Of a DNA stretch of 35,214 nt, positions 6,646-15,389 are shown one piece after another. Numbering within the stretch: position 1 is the stretch's first letter; every line of letters starts with the position of its first letter. Below the pieces are notes generated by a model. It saw only the letters and a program-made list of their open reading frames with translations. It did not search any database and was not told the DNA's origin. Source of the DNA: an uncultured bacterium (GTDB lineage Bacteria; Patescibacteriota; Microgenomatia; UBA1400; PJMF01); contig CAITDX010000003.1 of NCBI GenBank assembly GCA_903891335.1, positions 1 to 35,214 of the forward strand. Reading direction: 5' to 3'. Both the position numbers and the translations under genes were made by a program.

Positions 6646-7204
6646 GCAACGCCTGGCGACGGTGAGAAATTTGATTTTTAACCGCCACTCCTAATTCTGC
6701 AAAGGTTTGTGTATATCCTTCCGGGATGAAGATAGGATCATACCCAAAACCTTCGAGTCGACTGCCACGCTCTGCTGTCGCCAAACTACCTTTAATAACT
6801 CCCTCAAAAAATTGTGTGTGCTTCATTTGCGGATCATAGAGACAAAGGACACTGCGAAACTGTGCATTTCGACTATCAGTGGGACTTAGTTTTGCCAATA
6901 AGGCCTGATTACGTTCACTGGTCGTACCAGCCAACCAACGATTTGAATACACTCCAGGAAAACCATCCAAAGCCTCTACCTCCAGGCCAGAATCATCAGC
7001 CAAAACTGGTAAGCCAGTTGCTGCTGCATAGGCACTGGCTTTGAGCCAGGCGTTATCAGTAAATGTCGTACCAGTTTCAACCACATCAAAATCAGCAGCT
7101 AAACCAACATCCTTATAGCTGAGAACTTCTATATCACTCGTGGCTAGAATCGCCTGAATTTCGCGAATTTTACCAGCATTACTACTCGCAATTAAGAGAC
7201 GCAT
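6590..7204 (-). CDS. rdgB: dITP/XTP pyrophosphatase (RdgB/HAM1 family)
   Basis: 204 residues, normal for the family, which hydrolyses non-canonical purine NTPs (ITP, dITP, XTP) to the monophosphate and so keeps them out of DNA and RNA. The signature ASSNAGKIREI opens the protein (residues 6-16), followed by TFTDNAWLKA, the ADDSGLEVEALDGFPGVYS substrate loop (residues 69-87) and GFGYDPIFIPEG near residue 152. It starts 6 nt after the ybaB stop and is the last gene of the minus-strand operon. The C-terminal 11 residues run into the convergent aldolase gene, an unusually tight tail-to-tail overlap. Confidence 0.95.
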   Translation of the reverse strand: MRLLIASSNAGKIREIQAILATSDIEVLSYKDVGLAADFDVVETGTTFTDNAWLKASAYAAATGLPVLADDSGLEVEALDGFPGVYSNRWLAGTTSERNQALLAKLSPTDSRNAQFRSVLCLYDPQMKHTQFFEGVIKGSLATAERGSRLEGFGYDPIFIPEGYTQTFAELGVAVKNQISHRRQALLKLNQFLLTNTHPAQPES

Positions 7205-7210
7205 GGTCTT

Positions 7211-7489
7211 TTATTTGCCCAGTAATGAACCCAGACCACCAGTCATACTTTGCAATTTTTTAGCGGCCACTTCTTGAGATTTCTTGATTGCCTCATTGAG
7301 AGCTTTGACGAGTTCATCGCTGTGAATACCCTGCACTGATACATCTTTGATTTCTTGTGCACCAGTAATCTTCACAATGATATCGCCGCGCTCGACAACA
7401 ATTTCTTCAGCAGCCAAATCTTGCTGCATCTGCTTGGCTTGCTTGCGCAATTTGTTTAAATCTCCCAACTGACTCATGAAACCTGCCAT
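7211..7489 (-). CDS. ybaB: YbaB/EbfC nucleoid-associated protein
   Basis: 92 residues from ATG 7489. This start has one of the few good Shine-Dalgarno sequences here, AAAGGTG 3 nt upstream; a GTG at 7495 is a less likely alternative. The family forms a dimer that binds DNA. Typical features are the N-terminal amphipathic helix (LNKLRKQAKQMQQDL), the conserved GAQEIKDVSVQ strand region, and the C-terminal helix ALNEAIKKSQEVAAKKLQ ending in a Gly-rich tail. It lies between dnaX and rdgB, matching the widespread dnaX-ybaB gene pair. Confidence 0.93.
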   Translation of the reverse strand: MAGFMSQLGDLNKLRKQAKQMQQDLAAEEIVVERGDIIVKITGAQEIKDVSVQGIHSDELVKALNEAIKKSQEVAAKKLQSMTGGLGSLLGK

Positions 7490-7559
7490 AGGCACCTTTC
7501 CAAATAATTTTTGCTGTTACTTTTTTACAAGTGTATCATATTTTCGCTGATTGATAAGT

Positions 7560-9125
7560 CTAGGACAGTAGTGAATCTTTTGCCTGAGTGATAAAATCTG
7601 CTTCTGGAGTTTCCTCCAAGGCAAAGGCAGTTCCTTCTTGCAAAACAAAAGTAAAATCTAGAGGACTACCAAAAATTTCGGTCGCTACTGTCTGTAAAAT
7701 ACTTCTGTTTTTGGCTTGCTCGAGTTGTTCCTTGTGGAAAGAATAATAGACCGCTACCTGAGCGATGCCTGTTTGCAAGCTCTCAAGCGTGCATGATTTT
7801 AATAATGTCTTGAGTGAAAAATGATCGGTAGAAAGTGCAGCTAAAAACTGCTGCCAAATCTCTTTTAACTGATGATTGGGAATACTAATCGTTGTCTTGG
7901 CTGCTGCAACCGACGCAGTCACAGACTCAACTACTGGCGCGACAACTGATGATACTTGAGTCGTCGGTGACACTGACTCAAGTATCATTTTTTTTTTACT
8001 TGAAACTGGTTCTGAAGAACTAGGCGGTTCTTTTGGCTCATCACTTTTTTTACCTTTAGATCGGTCAATCAGTTCCAAAAGCTTAAGTTCTAAAACCAAA
8101 AATGCGATCGGACTCTCTTGATTAAGATTGGCTGCAAGTAGTTCCTTGAGCAAAAACTGATCGATTTTAGCCTGATAGACAGCCTCCCCAGCCACCACTC
8201 CCAAATTGACCAGCAAATCTTGATGCAAGAAACTCAAACAATCTTTGTAAAAATCCTTTTGATTGTAGTTTGCATCCCGTAACATCATAAAAACTTGACT
8301 CAGTGCTGCAGCATCTTTGGCTAAAACTAAATCAAAAATGGCTCTCACATGAGTCAAGCTATCAGTGGCCAATAAAGTACGCACACTTTCCAGATCAAGC
8401 TTGCCGGTTTGACACGCTAATTCCAAAATCTTGACTCCATCTCTGAAACTACCATCAGCTCGCTGCACAATTGGAGTTAAGTCAGCCTCTTTCCAAGCGA
8501 TTTTCTCAGCCTCCAACACCCTCACTAAAGCCGCTTGTAACTCTGCCGCAGTTGCCTTGCGAAAATGCACGACACTACATCGAGAAACGATGGTTGCAGG
8601 AATTTTATGCAGCTCAGTGGTCGCTAAAATAAACACTACATGAGCTGGCGGTTCCTCCAAAATTTTCAGCAAAGCGTTGAAAGCTTCAGTGGTCAGCATA
8701 TGAACTTCGTCAAGAATATAGACGGTCACTTTGCCTTCGGTTGGAGCTAAATCAATTCTCTCTTTGAGTAAACGAATGTCGTCAATGCGTCGGTTTGAGG
8801 CTGCATCTAATTCTTGAACTACAAACGAATGTCCTTCATATACGCGACGAGCAAAGTCACTATTTGGATCGGGCTCAACAAAGACTGGTGTTGCCGGCGC
8901 GGGCTTGCCAAAAAATACATGGTCAACAATCGCTGCATTATGTGGGTCATTGAGCATAGCTCCCAAGATTCTTGAAGCAGACGTTTTGCCCGTCCCTTTT
9001 GGACCAGCGAAGAGCAATGATTGTGGCATTTTGCCATGGCGCATCAATTGCTGCAGCGCTTCACGAACTGAACTAATATTGAGTTCTTGTACTTGTTTGG
9101 GACGATACTGACGATACCAAGCCAT
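7560..9125 (-). CDS. dnaX: DNA polymerase III subunit gamma/tau
   Basis: 521 residues from ATG 9125 (MAWYRQYRPK, the classic DnaX opening); the longer frame to 9143 adds only six unrelated residues. It is the AAA+ clamp-loader ATPase. Walker A is GPKGTGKT (41-48), Walker B/DExH is ILDEVH (137-142), sensor 1 lies in FILATTELHKIP, and the SRC arginine-finger motif is in IVSRCSVVHF. The usual four-cysteine zinc module after the first helices is missing: the segment near residues 60-105 has no Cys. The C-terminal third has a Ser/Val-rich linker and a compact tau-like domain. An extended -10, TGT-TACACT (9140-9132), ends 6 nt before the ATG. Confidence 0.96.
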   Translation of the reverse strand: MAWYRQYRPKQVQELNISSVREALQQLMRHGKMPQSLLFAGPKGTGKTSASRILGAMLNDPHNAAIVDHVFFGKPAPATPVFVEPDPNSDFARRVYEGHSFVVQELDAASNRRIDDIRLLKERIDLAPTEGKVTVYILDEVHMLTTEAFNALLKILEEPPAHVVFILATTELHKIPATIVSRCSVVHFRKATAAELQAALVRVLEAEKIAWKEADLTPIVQRADGSFRDGVKILELACQTGKLDLESVRTLLATDSLTHVRAIFDLVLAKDAAALSQVFMMLRDANYNQKDFYKDCLSFLHQDLLVNLGVVAGEAVYQAKIDQFLLKELLAANLNQESPIAFLVLELKLLELIDRSKGKKSDEPKEPPSSSEPVSSKKKMILESVSPTTQVSSVVAPVVESVTASVAAAKTTISIPNHQLKEIWQQFLAALSTDHFSLKTLLKSCTLESLQTGIAQVAVYYSFHKEQLEQAKNRSILQTVATEIFGSPLDFTFVLQEGTAFALEETPEADFITQAKDSLLS

Positions 9126-9131
9126 GTTCAA

Positions 9132-9140
9132 AGTGTAACA
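9132..9140 (-). promoter_or_regulatory. Leaderless dnaX promoter
   Basis: Extended -10 element TGT-TACACT on the minus strand, with 6 nt between the box and ATG 9125, so the message would begin at the start codon. Confidence 0.55.
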
Positions 9141-9163
9141 CAAATCAGATAATTTATGACGAA

Positions 9164-9559
9164 CTAATGATCATCATGATGATAGCCAAGTAAATGCAAA
9201 AGTGCATGTTCCAAATAGAAACAAATTTGCTGATCAACCAGCTTGCCGAAGCGCTTGGCCATTCGTACTGCCTCAGGAAAGCTAATCACCACATCTCCCA
9301 GATGCACAAGAGCTTCTGCCGGTAAAGGAAAATCATTAAGTTGCCCCTTGTCATGGTGAGGAAACGACAAAACATCAGTTGACCCTTCATGCTTGAGATA
9401 GGTTTCATTGAGGGTTGTAATCTTACGCGCTCCTACAATCGAAACATCCACCTGTACATTATCTAAACCATGTTCCTGTAAAACTCGCTCAACCGTTTTC
9501 TTGATCAAGCGACGATTAACGGGATACCGGGAGCCAATAAAAAGATTGGTTTTAATCAT
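9164..9559 (-). CDS. ybeY: Endoribonuclease YbeY (rRNA maturation factor)
   Basis: 131 residues. The zinc-binding motif H-x3-H-x5-H is complete (His118, His122, His128 in HALLHLLGYHH), preceded by the conserved STDVLSFP (60-67) and LGDVVIS (88-93) segments. YbeY is a single-strand endoribonuclease needed for 16S rRNA 3'-end processing and ribosome quality control. It ends with extra histidines and aspartates (HHDDH). It sits 8 nt after the DPBB-like gene. A TATAAA box (9572-9567) lies 7 nt before the ATG, so it may also have its own leaderless promoter. Confidence 0.95.
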   Translation of the reverse strand: MIKTNLFIGSRYPVNRRLIKKTVERVLQEHGLDNVQVDVSIVGARKITTLNETYLKHEGSTDVLSFPHHDKGQLNDFPLPAEALVHLGDVVISFPEAVRMAKRFGKLVDQQICFYLEHALLHLLGYHHDDH

Positions 9560-9567
9560 AGGAAAAT

Positions 9568-10332
9568 TTATAACGTAATTGGTCCAAGTGGAATACGATC
9601 TTCTGGATCATCAACAAATAATAACATAACTTTGCCTTTAGCATTTTGGCTCCAAATTTTGCCCTCACGAATCACTTCAGGAGAGCCTCCAAATTGCTTT
9701 TTGACCCACATCGCGGGCCCCGCATCGGCCACCACCCCCACCACGGCAATTTTTTCACTAGGATTGAAAACAATCATTTTACGAAATTTATACCAAGGCT
9801 TGAGCGTTGCATACTCCTGATCCCAGTTTGGTAAATACATGAGTTGCACCGCGAAATAGTATTTTTCTCGCTGGATTGATTCAGGAGTCAACTGACCATT
9901 TTCGGTAAACCAACCAAAAGCACCTCGATTAGGAGCAATGCCTGCCTCCTGAAATGCATCATGATCTTTGAGTTCATCGCCAGGAAAACGAATAAGATGT
10001 TGCTCAGCACCCATAATGCCGATGCTATGATTGAGTCGCTGTCCTTCGAGCTGAGCCCTAACCGTAAAACCAAGCATTTCCGATAATTGTTGCTCAAGAT
10101 AGAGTTCAGTTTCTCGCTCCAAATGACCTGCAGGAGAATGTACATAACTGGTGAGTTTGGCTAAAATTTCCTGTTTCTCAGTCTCAGCAATTTCTTTGGC
10201 CACCTGCGCCGCTTGTTCATCAAGCACGACTTGATTGGTGGCTGCTTTTGAAGTCACTGGCGCAGTCATGGCAACCTGACCAGCCATTGCTAAACCCGCC
10301 AAAAATTGTTGTGATTTACTGTGGGCAGTCAT
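9568..10332 (-). CDS. Hypothetical protein, possible double-psi beta-barrel C-terminal domain
   Basis: 254 residues. The N-terminus has an Ala-rich hydrophobic stretch (about 10-28, LAGLAMAGQVAMTAP) that may be a weak signal or anchor, followed by a charged helical segment with Glu-rich heptads (about 35-95). The C-terminal half contains VGVVADAGPAMWVKKQFGGSPEVI (about residues 198-221), which resembles the conserved D-x-GP core of double-psi beta-barrel (RlpA/expansin-like) domains, and a closing DDPEDRIPLGPI motif. No catalytic residue can be assigned. It starts 5 nt after the gltX stop, so it is co-transcribed with gltX and ybeY. Exported location is possible but not certain. Confidence 0.6.
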   Translation of the reverse strand: MTAHSKSQQFLAGLAMAGQVAMTAPVTSKAATNQVVLDEQAAQVAKEIAETEKQEILAKLTSYVHSPAGHLERETELYLEQQLSEMLGFTVRAQLEGQRLNHSIGIMGAEQHLIRFPGDELKDHDAFQEAGIAPNRGAFGWFTENGQLTPESIQREKYYFAVQLMYLPNWDQEYATLKPWYKFRKMIVFNPSEKIAVVGVVADAGPAMWVKKQFGGSPEVIREGKIWSQNAKGKVMLLFVDDPEDRIPLGPITL

Positions 10333-10337
10333 AAAAT

Positions 10338-11780
10338 CTAAAGTTTCTGCAGTAAAGTAAGCGCTTGCTGAAGTCGCTCAAGAACGACATCTTTACCAAT
10401 CACCTGCATTGTTTCAAATAACGGAGGAGTGGCTTTTTCACCTGTCACTGCCAGACGCAACATCATAAAATATTGCCCCTTGTGCCAATCTTTTTCTTCC
10501 TGCAACTGTCGAATGGCTGTCTCAATGGTAGCCGTATCCCAAGTATTCATGGCTTGCAATAATGACACGGTTTGCTGGAGCTGCATAATCACCAACTCAG
10601 GTGTGGCCTTTTTCAGCAAAACAGTTGCGTCATAAGAAATTGTGCCATAAAAAAACTTAGTTAAATCAGCAAAATCTGCCAAAGTCACTAAACGCTCTTG
10701 AATCAATGGTAGCACCGCCATTAGCTTCTGACTTGGAAAGGCAGCCGGAACAAAAGGCTTGATACGATCAGCTAATTCCTCAAGACTGAGCTTGCGAATG
10801 TAGACTCCATTGAGCCAATTGAGTTTCACCAAATCAAACGCAACACTGTTGCTACTGAGATCACTTGGTTCAAACTCTCGAATATATTCTTGCAAACTCA
10901 TCACTTCTTCTTGATCGCTCTTAGCCCAGCCTAAAATCATAAAGAAGTTAAGCATCGCTTCAGGTAAGTAACCGCGCTCTAAGAAAGAAATTGCTGATAC
11001 CATGCCTTTGCGCTTACTCATCTTGCCTTTACCATCAGGATTCAGGAAAACAGGAATATGGGCAAACGTCGGCACTTCCCAACCAAAAGCCTGATAGAGT
11101 AAAACATGTTTCGGAGTTGAGCTAATCCACTCTTCACCGCGCATGATGTGAGTGATTTCCATCAAATGATCGTCAATCACTACTGCCAAATGATAGGTCG
11201 GGTACCCATCTGACTTCAGCAACACCTGATCGTCAATAAGATTGGAGTGAAAACGAATCTCTCCTCGGAGCAAATCAGTAAAAACAATCTCTTGGTTTTC
11301 AGGCACTTTGAGACGAATCACATACGACTCACCGGCTTCCACTCGGGTCTTGGCTTCATCCTGAGTCAAATGACGACAGTGTCCATCATAACGTGGCGCT
11401 ACTTTGGCCGCTAATTGCTGCTCTTTGACTGCTGCCAAACGCTCCTTGGAGCAAAAACAATAATAAGCCTTATCATTGTCCAATAATTGCTGAACTTCGC
11501 GCTGATAAATCGCTAAGCGTTCTGATTGGATGTAGGGACCATAGTCGCCACCTTTACCAGGACCTTCATCCCAATCCAATCCATAGCGACGAATCACTTC
11601 CTGGATGGCTTGCACTCCTCCTGGAACTTCTCGTTCTTTGTCGGTATCTTCGATACGTAAAATAAATTGACCGCTATATTTCTTGGCATAGGCGTAATTT
11701 TTGAGTAAGGTCGCCATGCTACCCACATGCATTTCTCCAGTGGGACTTGGGGCCATTCTTGTTCTGATTTGATTTGACAT
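10338..11780 (-). CDS. gltX: Glutamyl-tRNA synthetase
   Basis: 480 residues, normal for bacterial GluRS, a class I synthetase that charges tRNA-Glu. The HIGH motif appears as HVGS (18-21) in APSPTGEMHVGS, and the KMSKS loop as GKMSKRKG near residue 250. LRIEDTDKEREV and the DLLRGEIRFHS region are typical. Whether it also charges tRNA-Gln cannot be read reliably, although CPR genomes often depend on that route. The matching tRNA-Glu(CTC) lies at 1131. It ends with TAG 5 nt before the next gene, so TAG is a genuine stop here. Confidence 0.97.
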   Translation of the reverse strand: MSNQIRTRMAPSPTGEMHVGSMATLLKNYAYAKKYSGQFILRIEDTDKEREVPGGVQAIQEVIRRYGLDWDEGPGKGGDYGPYIQSERLAIYQREVQQLLDNDKAYYCFCSKERLAAVKEQQLAAKVAPRYDGHCRHLTQDEAKTRVEAGESYVIRLKVPENQEIVFTDLLRGEIRFHSNLIDDQVLLKSDGYPTYHLAVVIDDHLMEITHIMRGEEWISSTPKHVLLYQAFGWEVPTFAHIPVFLNPDGKGKMSKRKGMVSAISFLERGYLPEAMLNFFMILGWAKSDQEEVMSLQEYIREFEPSDLSSNSVAFDLVKLNWLNGVYIRKLSLEELADRIKPFVPAAFPSQKLMAVLPLIQERLVTLADFADLTKFFYGTISYDATVLLKKATPELVIMQLQQTVSLLQAMNTWDTATIETAIRQLQEEKDWHKGQYFMMLRLAVTGEKATPPLFETMQVIGKDVVLERLQQALTLLQKL

Positions 11781-11795
11781 AATTTTATTTTGGTT

Positions 11796-11804
11796 ATTGT
11801 ATCA
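11796..11804 (-). promoter_or_regulatory. Extended -10 promoter of gltX
   Basis: TGA-TACAAT on the minus strand, 15 nt before ATG 11780, giving a leader of about 9 nt. It lies in the 32-nt gap after the membrane-protein gene and could drive gltX and following genes separately. Confidence 0.5.
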
Positions 11805-11812
11805 TCCCTGAT

Positions 11813-12910
11813 CTAGTTGCTCGACCGACTGACATAATTTGGATCAATTGCACTCACAAAAGCCATCACATTGCCATCGCCTTTGAATACATAGATTGGT
11901 TGCAAGTATTTTTGCTCTTCCAGACTATCAAAATATGCTAACTCTACCTCTCGAAATACTGCTTCTTTCAGACCAGCTCCTCCCACCACATATGCCTCAC
12001 CGGATTGCACTACATTCCAGGCTGCTCGAGCAGTACGCAATGGATAGGTCTCAAAGTTAAGATAATCAATATTCCGATAGTGATATTCCATGGCAACAAT
12101 TGCGTTGTTACCGGAGAAAGCCGAGCTGAGTTTCGCAGACACTACTCCTATCTCACCTGCGCTTGTATACACCTGATAGAGCTGGTCAATCGGGTTACGA
12201 TTGAGGTCAATTTGCAAGAAATTAGCTTCAGACAGCGATAGTGCTGGCTTCAATTCACCTCCAACTGAGCGCAGAAAACTCACCTTACCAGAGGCACTGG
12301 CCATATCTGCCCCTAGTAAATCAGCAGTATTCAAAAACTTCTTGACTTGATCAACAGCCTCAAATTCTTCTGGCAAAACACCTGAGGTAGTCAATAAATC
12401 AGGACGAGCTAAAAAGTTGCTTTGCAGTGAGAAAGTCGAATCAACCGAACTAATTTCCAAACTCATATCCAGTGGCGTATTCTTGGTGAAACGATAGAGT
12501 TCATCTGAGAGCACCTCAGGAGCAAAAATAAACCCATATTTCGAGGCAATTTCTTTGACCCGTTGGTCGGCCAATAAATTAGCCGATGATTTAGTCACCA
12601 AAAATACCTTGGCTCTATCGCTAATTTCCTTGATGCCATAAGGCATTTCCAGTGTATATGAACTAGGCTTATCGGTTTCGGCCTGCAGTGGAAACTGAAT
12701 GCTTGGTAGCACGCCAAAACCAACCGTTGGTGGCGGTGGAGGCTCAGGATGGGTCGCTTTCCAATACGCGACCAGCGCATTGAGAAGCACCCGGCCCACC
12801 ATCAAAAAGACCAAAAACGCCAGCCCATAGCGCACCAACAACCGACCAGCATAATTGACATTGGTTAAGTTGGGACCGCCACTTCCACTAGAATTGGTTT
12901 GACTCGGCAT
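11813..12910 (-). CDS. Single-pass membrane protein with PepSY/YycI-like C-terminus
   Basis: 365 residues. A Ser/Gly-rich cytoplasmic N-terminus (1-20) leads to one membrane helix (about 27-50), then a Pro-rich stalk (PEPPPPPT) and a long extracytoplasmic region. The C-terminal part has the arrangement of PepSY/YycH-YycI-like domains: a helix ending ARAAWNVVQSGEAYVVGG, then strands REVELAYFDS and LQPIYVFKGDG, closing with VMAFVSAIDP. Such domains often regulate wall enzymes or sensor kinases. It overlaps the 3' end of dacA by 23 nt, so a role linked to cell-wall carboxypeptidase activity is plausible. Family assignment is by pattern only. Confidence 0.65.
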   Translation of the reverse strand: MPSQTNSSGSGGPNLTNVNYAGRLLVRYGLAFLVFLMVGRVLLNALVAYWKATHPEPPPPPTVGFGVLPSIQFPLQAETDKPSSYTLEMPYGIKEISDRAKVFLVTKSSANLLADQRVKEIASKYGFIFAPEVLSDELYRFTKNTPLDMSLEISSVDSTFSLQSNFLARPDLLTTSGVLPEEFEAVDQVKKFLNTADLLGADMASASGKVSFLRSVGGELKPALSLSEANFLQIDLNRNPIDQLYQVYTSAGEIGVVSAKLSSAFSGNNAIVAMEYHYRNIDYLNFETYPLRTARAAWNVVQSGEAYVVGGAGLKEAVFREVELAYFDSLEEQKYLQPIYVFKGDGNVMAFVSAIDPNYVSRSSN

Positions 12911-13850
12911 AATCAGCAGCTGTATTGTACTGCGTGAGACTGAGCTCGCGCCACTCGTAATTATTAAAAATCCATTGTACTAATTGACTGGTATCGGCAT
13001 AACGATCTTGGCTATTCATCAAGGTAATTAAAATTTGATGTCCATCTCTCTCAATCAATGTAATTAAAACTTCTCCGGCTAATTCAGTGGTGCCTGTTTT
13101 TACACCTTTGATTCCGCCAATTAAACCAAAAAGTTGATTGGTGCTGCGTAACTGGTAGACTGGCATATTTTGCATCTGACTCGGAATTTCCAGATAAGGT
13201 GTGGCCACTAATTCTCGTAAGAAGTCATTTTTAAGAAGTTCTCGAGTAATCACGGTCAAATCACGAGCGCTACTTTGCTGCTCGCTCTCATCCAACCCGG
13301 CTGGATTGCTAAAACGAGTTTGTTCAAGACCAAGAGCGAGAGCGCGTTGATTCATGGCTTGCACAAAAGCAGTCATTCCTCCTGGATAGTGATTAGCCAA
13401 TAAATAGGCGCTGTCATTAGCAGAAGCAATCATCATGCTGGCTAGCAAATCTCCAACAGACATTTTTTGACCAGGAAAAAGCGGCAGGCGTGTGCCGGCA
13501 GTTGTTGCTTCACTCACCACCGTCAATTCCTGACCAAGATCAAAATGATCAACCGCCACTAGAGCAGTCATCATTTTGGTGGTTGAGGCGGGATACAGCG
13601 GAGTGTCTGCATTTTTTTCATATAAAACCGTCAGAGAATTAAGATCAAGTGCATAGATAGCCTGAGCAGTAAGCTCAGGAAACTGATTAGTTAGTTTCAC
13701 TGCCGGGCTTTTGGGGAGTGGCAGTTCAATCGCGTCGACCAACTCTACTTGATACAAAGCAGTAGTTTTTTGTGGATATAGCAACCAAAAACCAATATTT
13801 AGGAATGTCAACAAAAATACCAATAACCACCCTAGCTGTGATTTTTTCAC
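12888..13850 (-). CDS. dacA: D-alanyl-D-alanine carboxypeptidase (peptidase S11, PBP5-like)
   Basis: 320 residues with a GTG start. An N-terminal anchor or signal helix (6-24) places the enzyme outside the membrane. All three penicillin-binding motifs are present: SxxK as STTK (Ser89 nucleophile, Lys92), SxN as SAN (143-145), and KTG (251-253). It removes the terminal D-Ala from peptidoglycan stem peptides. The usual C-terminal membrane-anchoring PBP5 domain is absent, so anchoring relies on the N-terminal helix. It begins 22 nt after aspS and overlaps the next gene by 23 nt. TGC-TACACT (13867-13859) ends 8 nt before the GTG. Confidence 0.95.
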   Translation of the reverse strand: MKKSQLGWLLVFLLTFLNIGFWLLYPQKTTALYQVELVDAIELPLPKSPAVKLTNQFPELTAQAIYALDLNSLTVLYEKNADTPLYPASTTKMMTALVAVDHFDLGQELTVVSEATTAGTRLPLFPGQKMSVGDLLASMMIASANDSAYLLANHYPGGMTAFVQAMNQRALALGLEQTRFSNPAGLDESEQQSSARDLTVITRELLKNDFLRELVATPYLEIPSQMQNMPVYQLRSTNQLFGLIGGIKGVKTGTTELAGEVLITLIERDGHQILITLMNSQDRYADTSQLVQWIFNNYEWRELSLTQYNTAADYAESNQF

Positions 13851-13858
13851 TATTCTTT

Positions 13859-13867
13859 AGTGTAGCA
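13859..13867 (-). promoter_or_regulatory. Leaderless dacA promoter
   Basis: Extended -10 element TGC-TACACT on the minus strand, 8 nt before GTG 13850, in the 21-nt gap after aspS. Confidence 0.5.
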
Positions 13868-13871
13868 AATC

Positions 13872-15269
13872 TTAGGCAATCTTGATACCCAACTCTTTGA
13901 GTTGATCTTGAGAAACTTCACTAGGCGCATCCATAATGGAGGTATGACCAGTGGAGTTCATTGGGAAAGCAATGGTTTCTTTGAGCGAGTTTTCACCTGC
14001 TAGTAGCATAACTAAGCGATCAAGTCCCAAAGCAATGCCACCATGAGGAGGTGTGCCAAGCTTGAAGGCTTGCAACATGTGACCGATACTGGCTTCAATC
14101 TCACTATCACCGTAGCCCATAATCTTGAAGGTTTGTTTGAGCACTTCTGGCTCGTGAGCTCTAATGCTACCACCACCAGCTTCGTAACCATTACAGACCA
14201 AATCATACTGAGCAGTGATAATTTGCTCGATATTTTCACCAGCTAAATGATCGGCGAGCGATTCATCAATTGGTCGAGAGAAGGGATTGTGAGTGAAGGT
14301 CCAACCACTCTTGCCATCACGAACTTCGGCAATGTCTTTTTTGTCGACTTTTTTGAAAAAGGGGAAACGCACCACCCAAGCAAACGCAAGGACGCCAGCT
14401 TGTTTTTCTTCCTCAGTGCGCAGATCAAATTTATCAGCGCCATATTTAGCAATGGCATCATCGTAGTTGATGACCGGAAACTGTTCCTGTTGGAGCTTAC
14501 CACCAACTTTTTTGACGGCGTTTTTGACAATTTCTTCGACATGCGCCATTAGTTCTTCTTGAGTGACGAAACTCATCTCGAGATCAAGCTGCGTGAATTC
14601 GAAACCCCGATCTGCACGCAAATCCTCATCTCTGATGCAGCGAGCAAACTGATAATAGTTTTCCACACCCGCAGTCATCAGCAGCTGTTTGTATTGCTGT
14701 GGACTCTGAGGAAGCGCATAAAATTTCCCTGGATTAAAGCGTGACGGCACGATAAAATCGCGAGCACCCTCCTTAGTTGATTTGGTCAACATCGGAGTTT
14801 CAACTTCAGTGAAATCTTTTTGATCTAGTTCTTGACGCAGTGCAGTGTAGAACTTGGAGCGCAGACGCACGATTTTCTGCAGTCGCTCCCGGCGTAGATC
14901 GAGATAGCGATATTTGAGACGCACTTCTTCATTGACCTCACGACCATCACCTTGGACTTGAATGGGTAATTCAGCTGCTTGATTGAGAATGGTGTAACTC
15001 TCGACGAAAAGCTCAACCGTGCCAGTAGCAAGCTGTGGATTAACCAGTTTTTCTGGGCGCTGGTTGACTTGACCGACCAATTCAACCACTGATTCGGTGC
15101 TGAGGTCACTGAGTTTACCCTTGATGCCAACTGCTTGAATTTTGCCCGTTCTATCGCGTAAATCGATAAAAGTTACTTTACCATGATCGCGCTTACTGTC
15201 CACCCAGCCACAGAGACGAACGGTTTGACCAACACTTTTCAAAGTATCCAAAACTAAAGTTCGCTGCAT
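13872..15269 (-). CDS. aspS: Aspartyl-tRNA synthetase, short form lacking most of the GAD domain
   Basis: 465 residues from ATG 15269 (MQRTLVLDTL); the open frame continues upstream but encodes unrelated sequence and crosses the promoter. It is a class II synthetase: N-terminal OB-fold anticodon domain (GWVDSKRDHGKVTFIDLRD), motif 2 near RCIRDEDLRADRGFEFTQLD and motif 3 in GIALGLDRLVML. The C-terminus (NGYEAGGGSIRAHEP, FPMNSTG) is bacterial type. The bacterial enzyme is normally near 590 residues; here motif 2 is linked to the C-terminal core by a short segment (YGADKFDLRTEEEK onward), so the GAD insertion is largely deleted. It could be a non-discriminating Asp/Asn enzyme; not provable here. 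Confidence 0.95.
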   Translation of the reverse strand: MQRTLVLDTLKSVGQTVRLCGWVDSKRDHGKVTFIDLRDRTGKIQAVGIKGKLSDLSTESVVELVGQVNQRPEKLVNPQLATGTVELFVESYTILNQAAELPIQVQGDGREVNEEVRLKYRYLDLRRERLQKIVRLRSKFYTALRQELDQKDFTEVETPMLTKSTKEGARDFIVPSRFNPGKFYALPQSPQQYKQLLMTAGVENYYQFARCIRDEDLRADRGFEFTQLDLEMSFVTQEELMAHVEEIVKNAVKKVGGKLQQEQFPVINYDDAIAKYGADKFDLRTEEEKQAGVLAFAWVVRFPFFKKVDKKDIAEVRDGKSGWTFTHNPFSRPIDESLADHLAGENIEQIITAQYDLVCNGYEAGGGSIRAHEPEVLKQTFKIMGYGDSEIEASIGHMLQAFKLGTPPHGGIALGLDRLVMLLAGENSLKETIAFPMNSTGHTSIMDAPSEVSQDQLKELGIKIA

Positions 15270-15279
15270 ATAAGGGAGT

Positions 15280-15308
15280 ATTATATTTTGGACCTCATCT
15301 TTTTGCAA
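15280..15308 (-). promoter_or_regulatory. aspS promoter (-35 and -10)
   Basis: Minus strand: TTGCAA (15308-15303), a 17-bp spacer, then a perfect TATAAT (15285-15280), ending 10 nt before ATG 15269. Predicted leader is about 4 nt. This is the best complete promoter in the window. Confidence 0.75.
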
Positions 15309-15370
15309 TTTATTATTGTAAAAAAAGTAATGCACGCAAAAAAGTGAGGTTGTAAAAAAAATACCACATC

Positions 15371-15379
15371 TGGTAAAAT
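15371..15379 (+). promoter_or_regulatory. Extended -10 promoter of the kinase-methyltransferase fusion
   Basis: TGG-TAAAAT ends 10 nt before ATG 15390. It is divergent from the aspS promoter, with about 85 bp between the two -10 boxes. Confidence 0.6.
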
Positions 15380-15389
15380 CACTATCATA

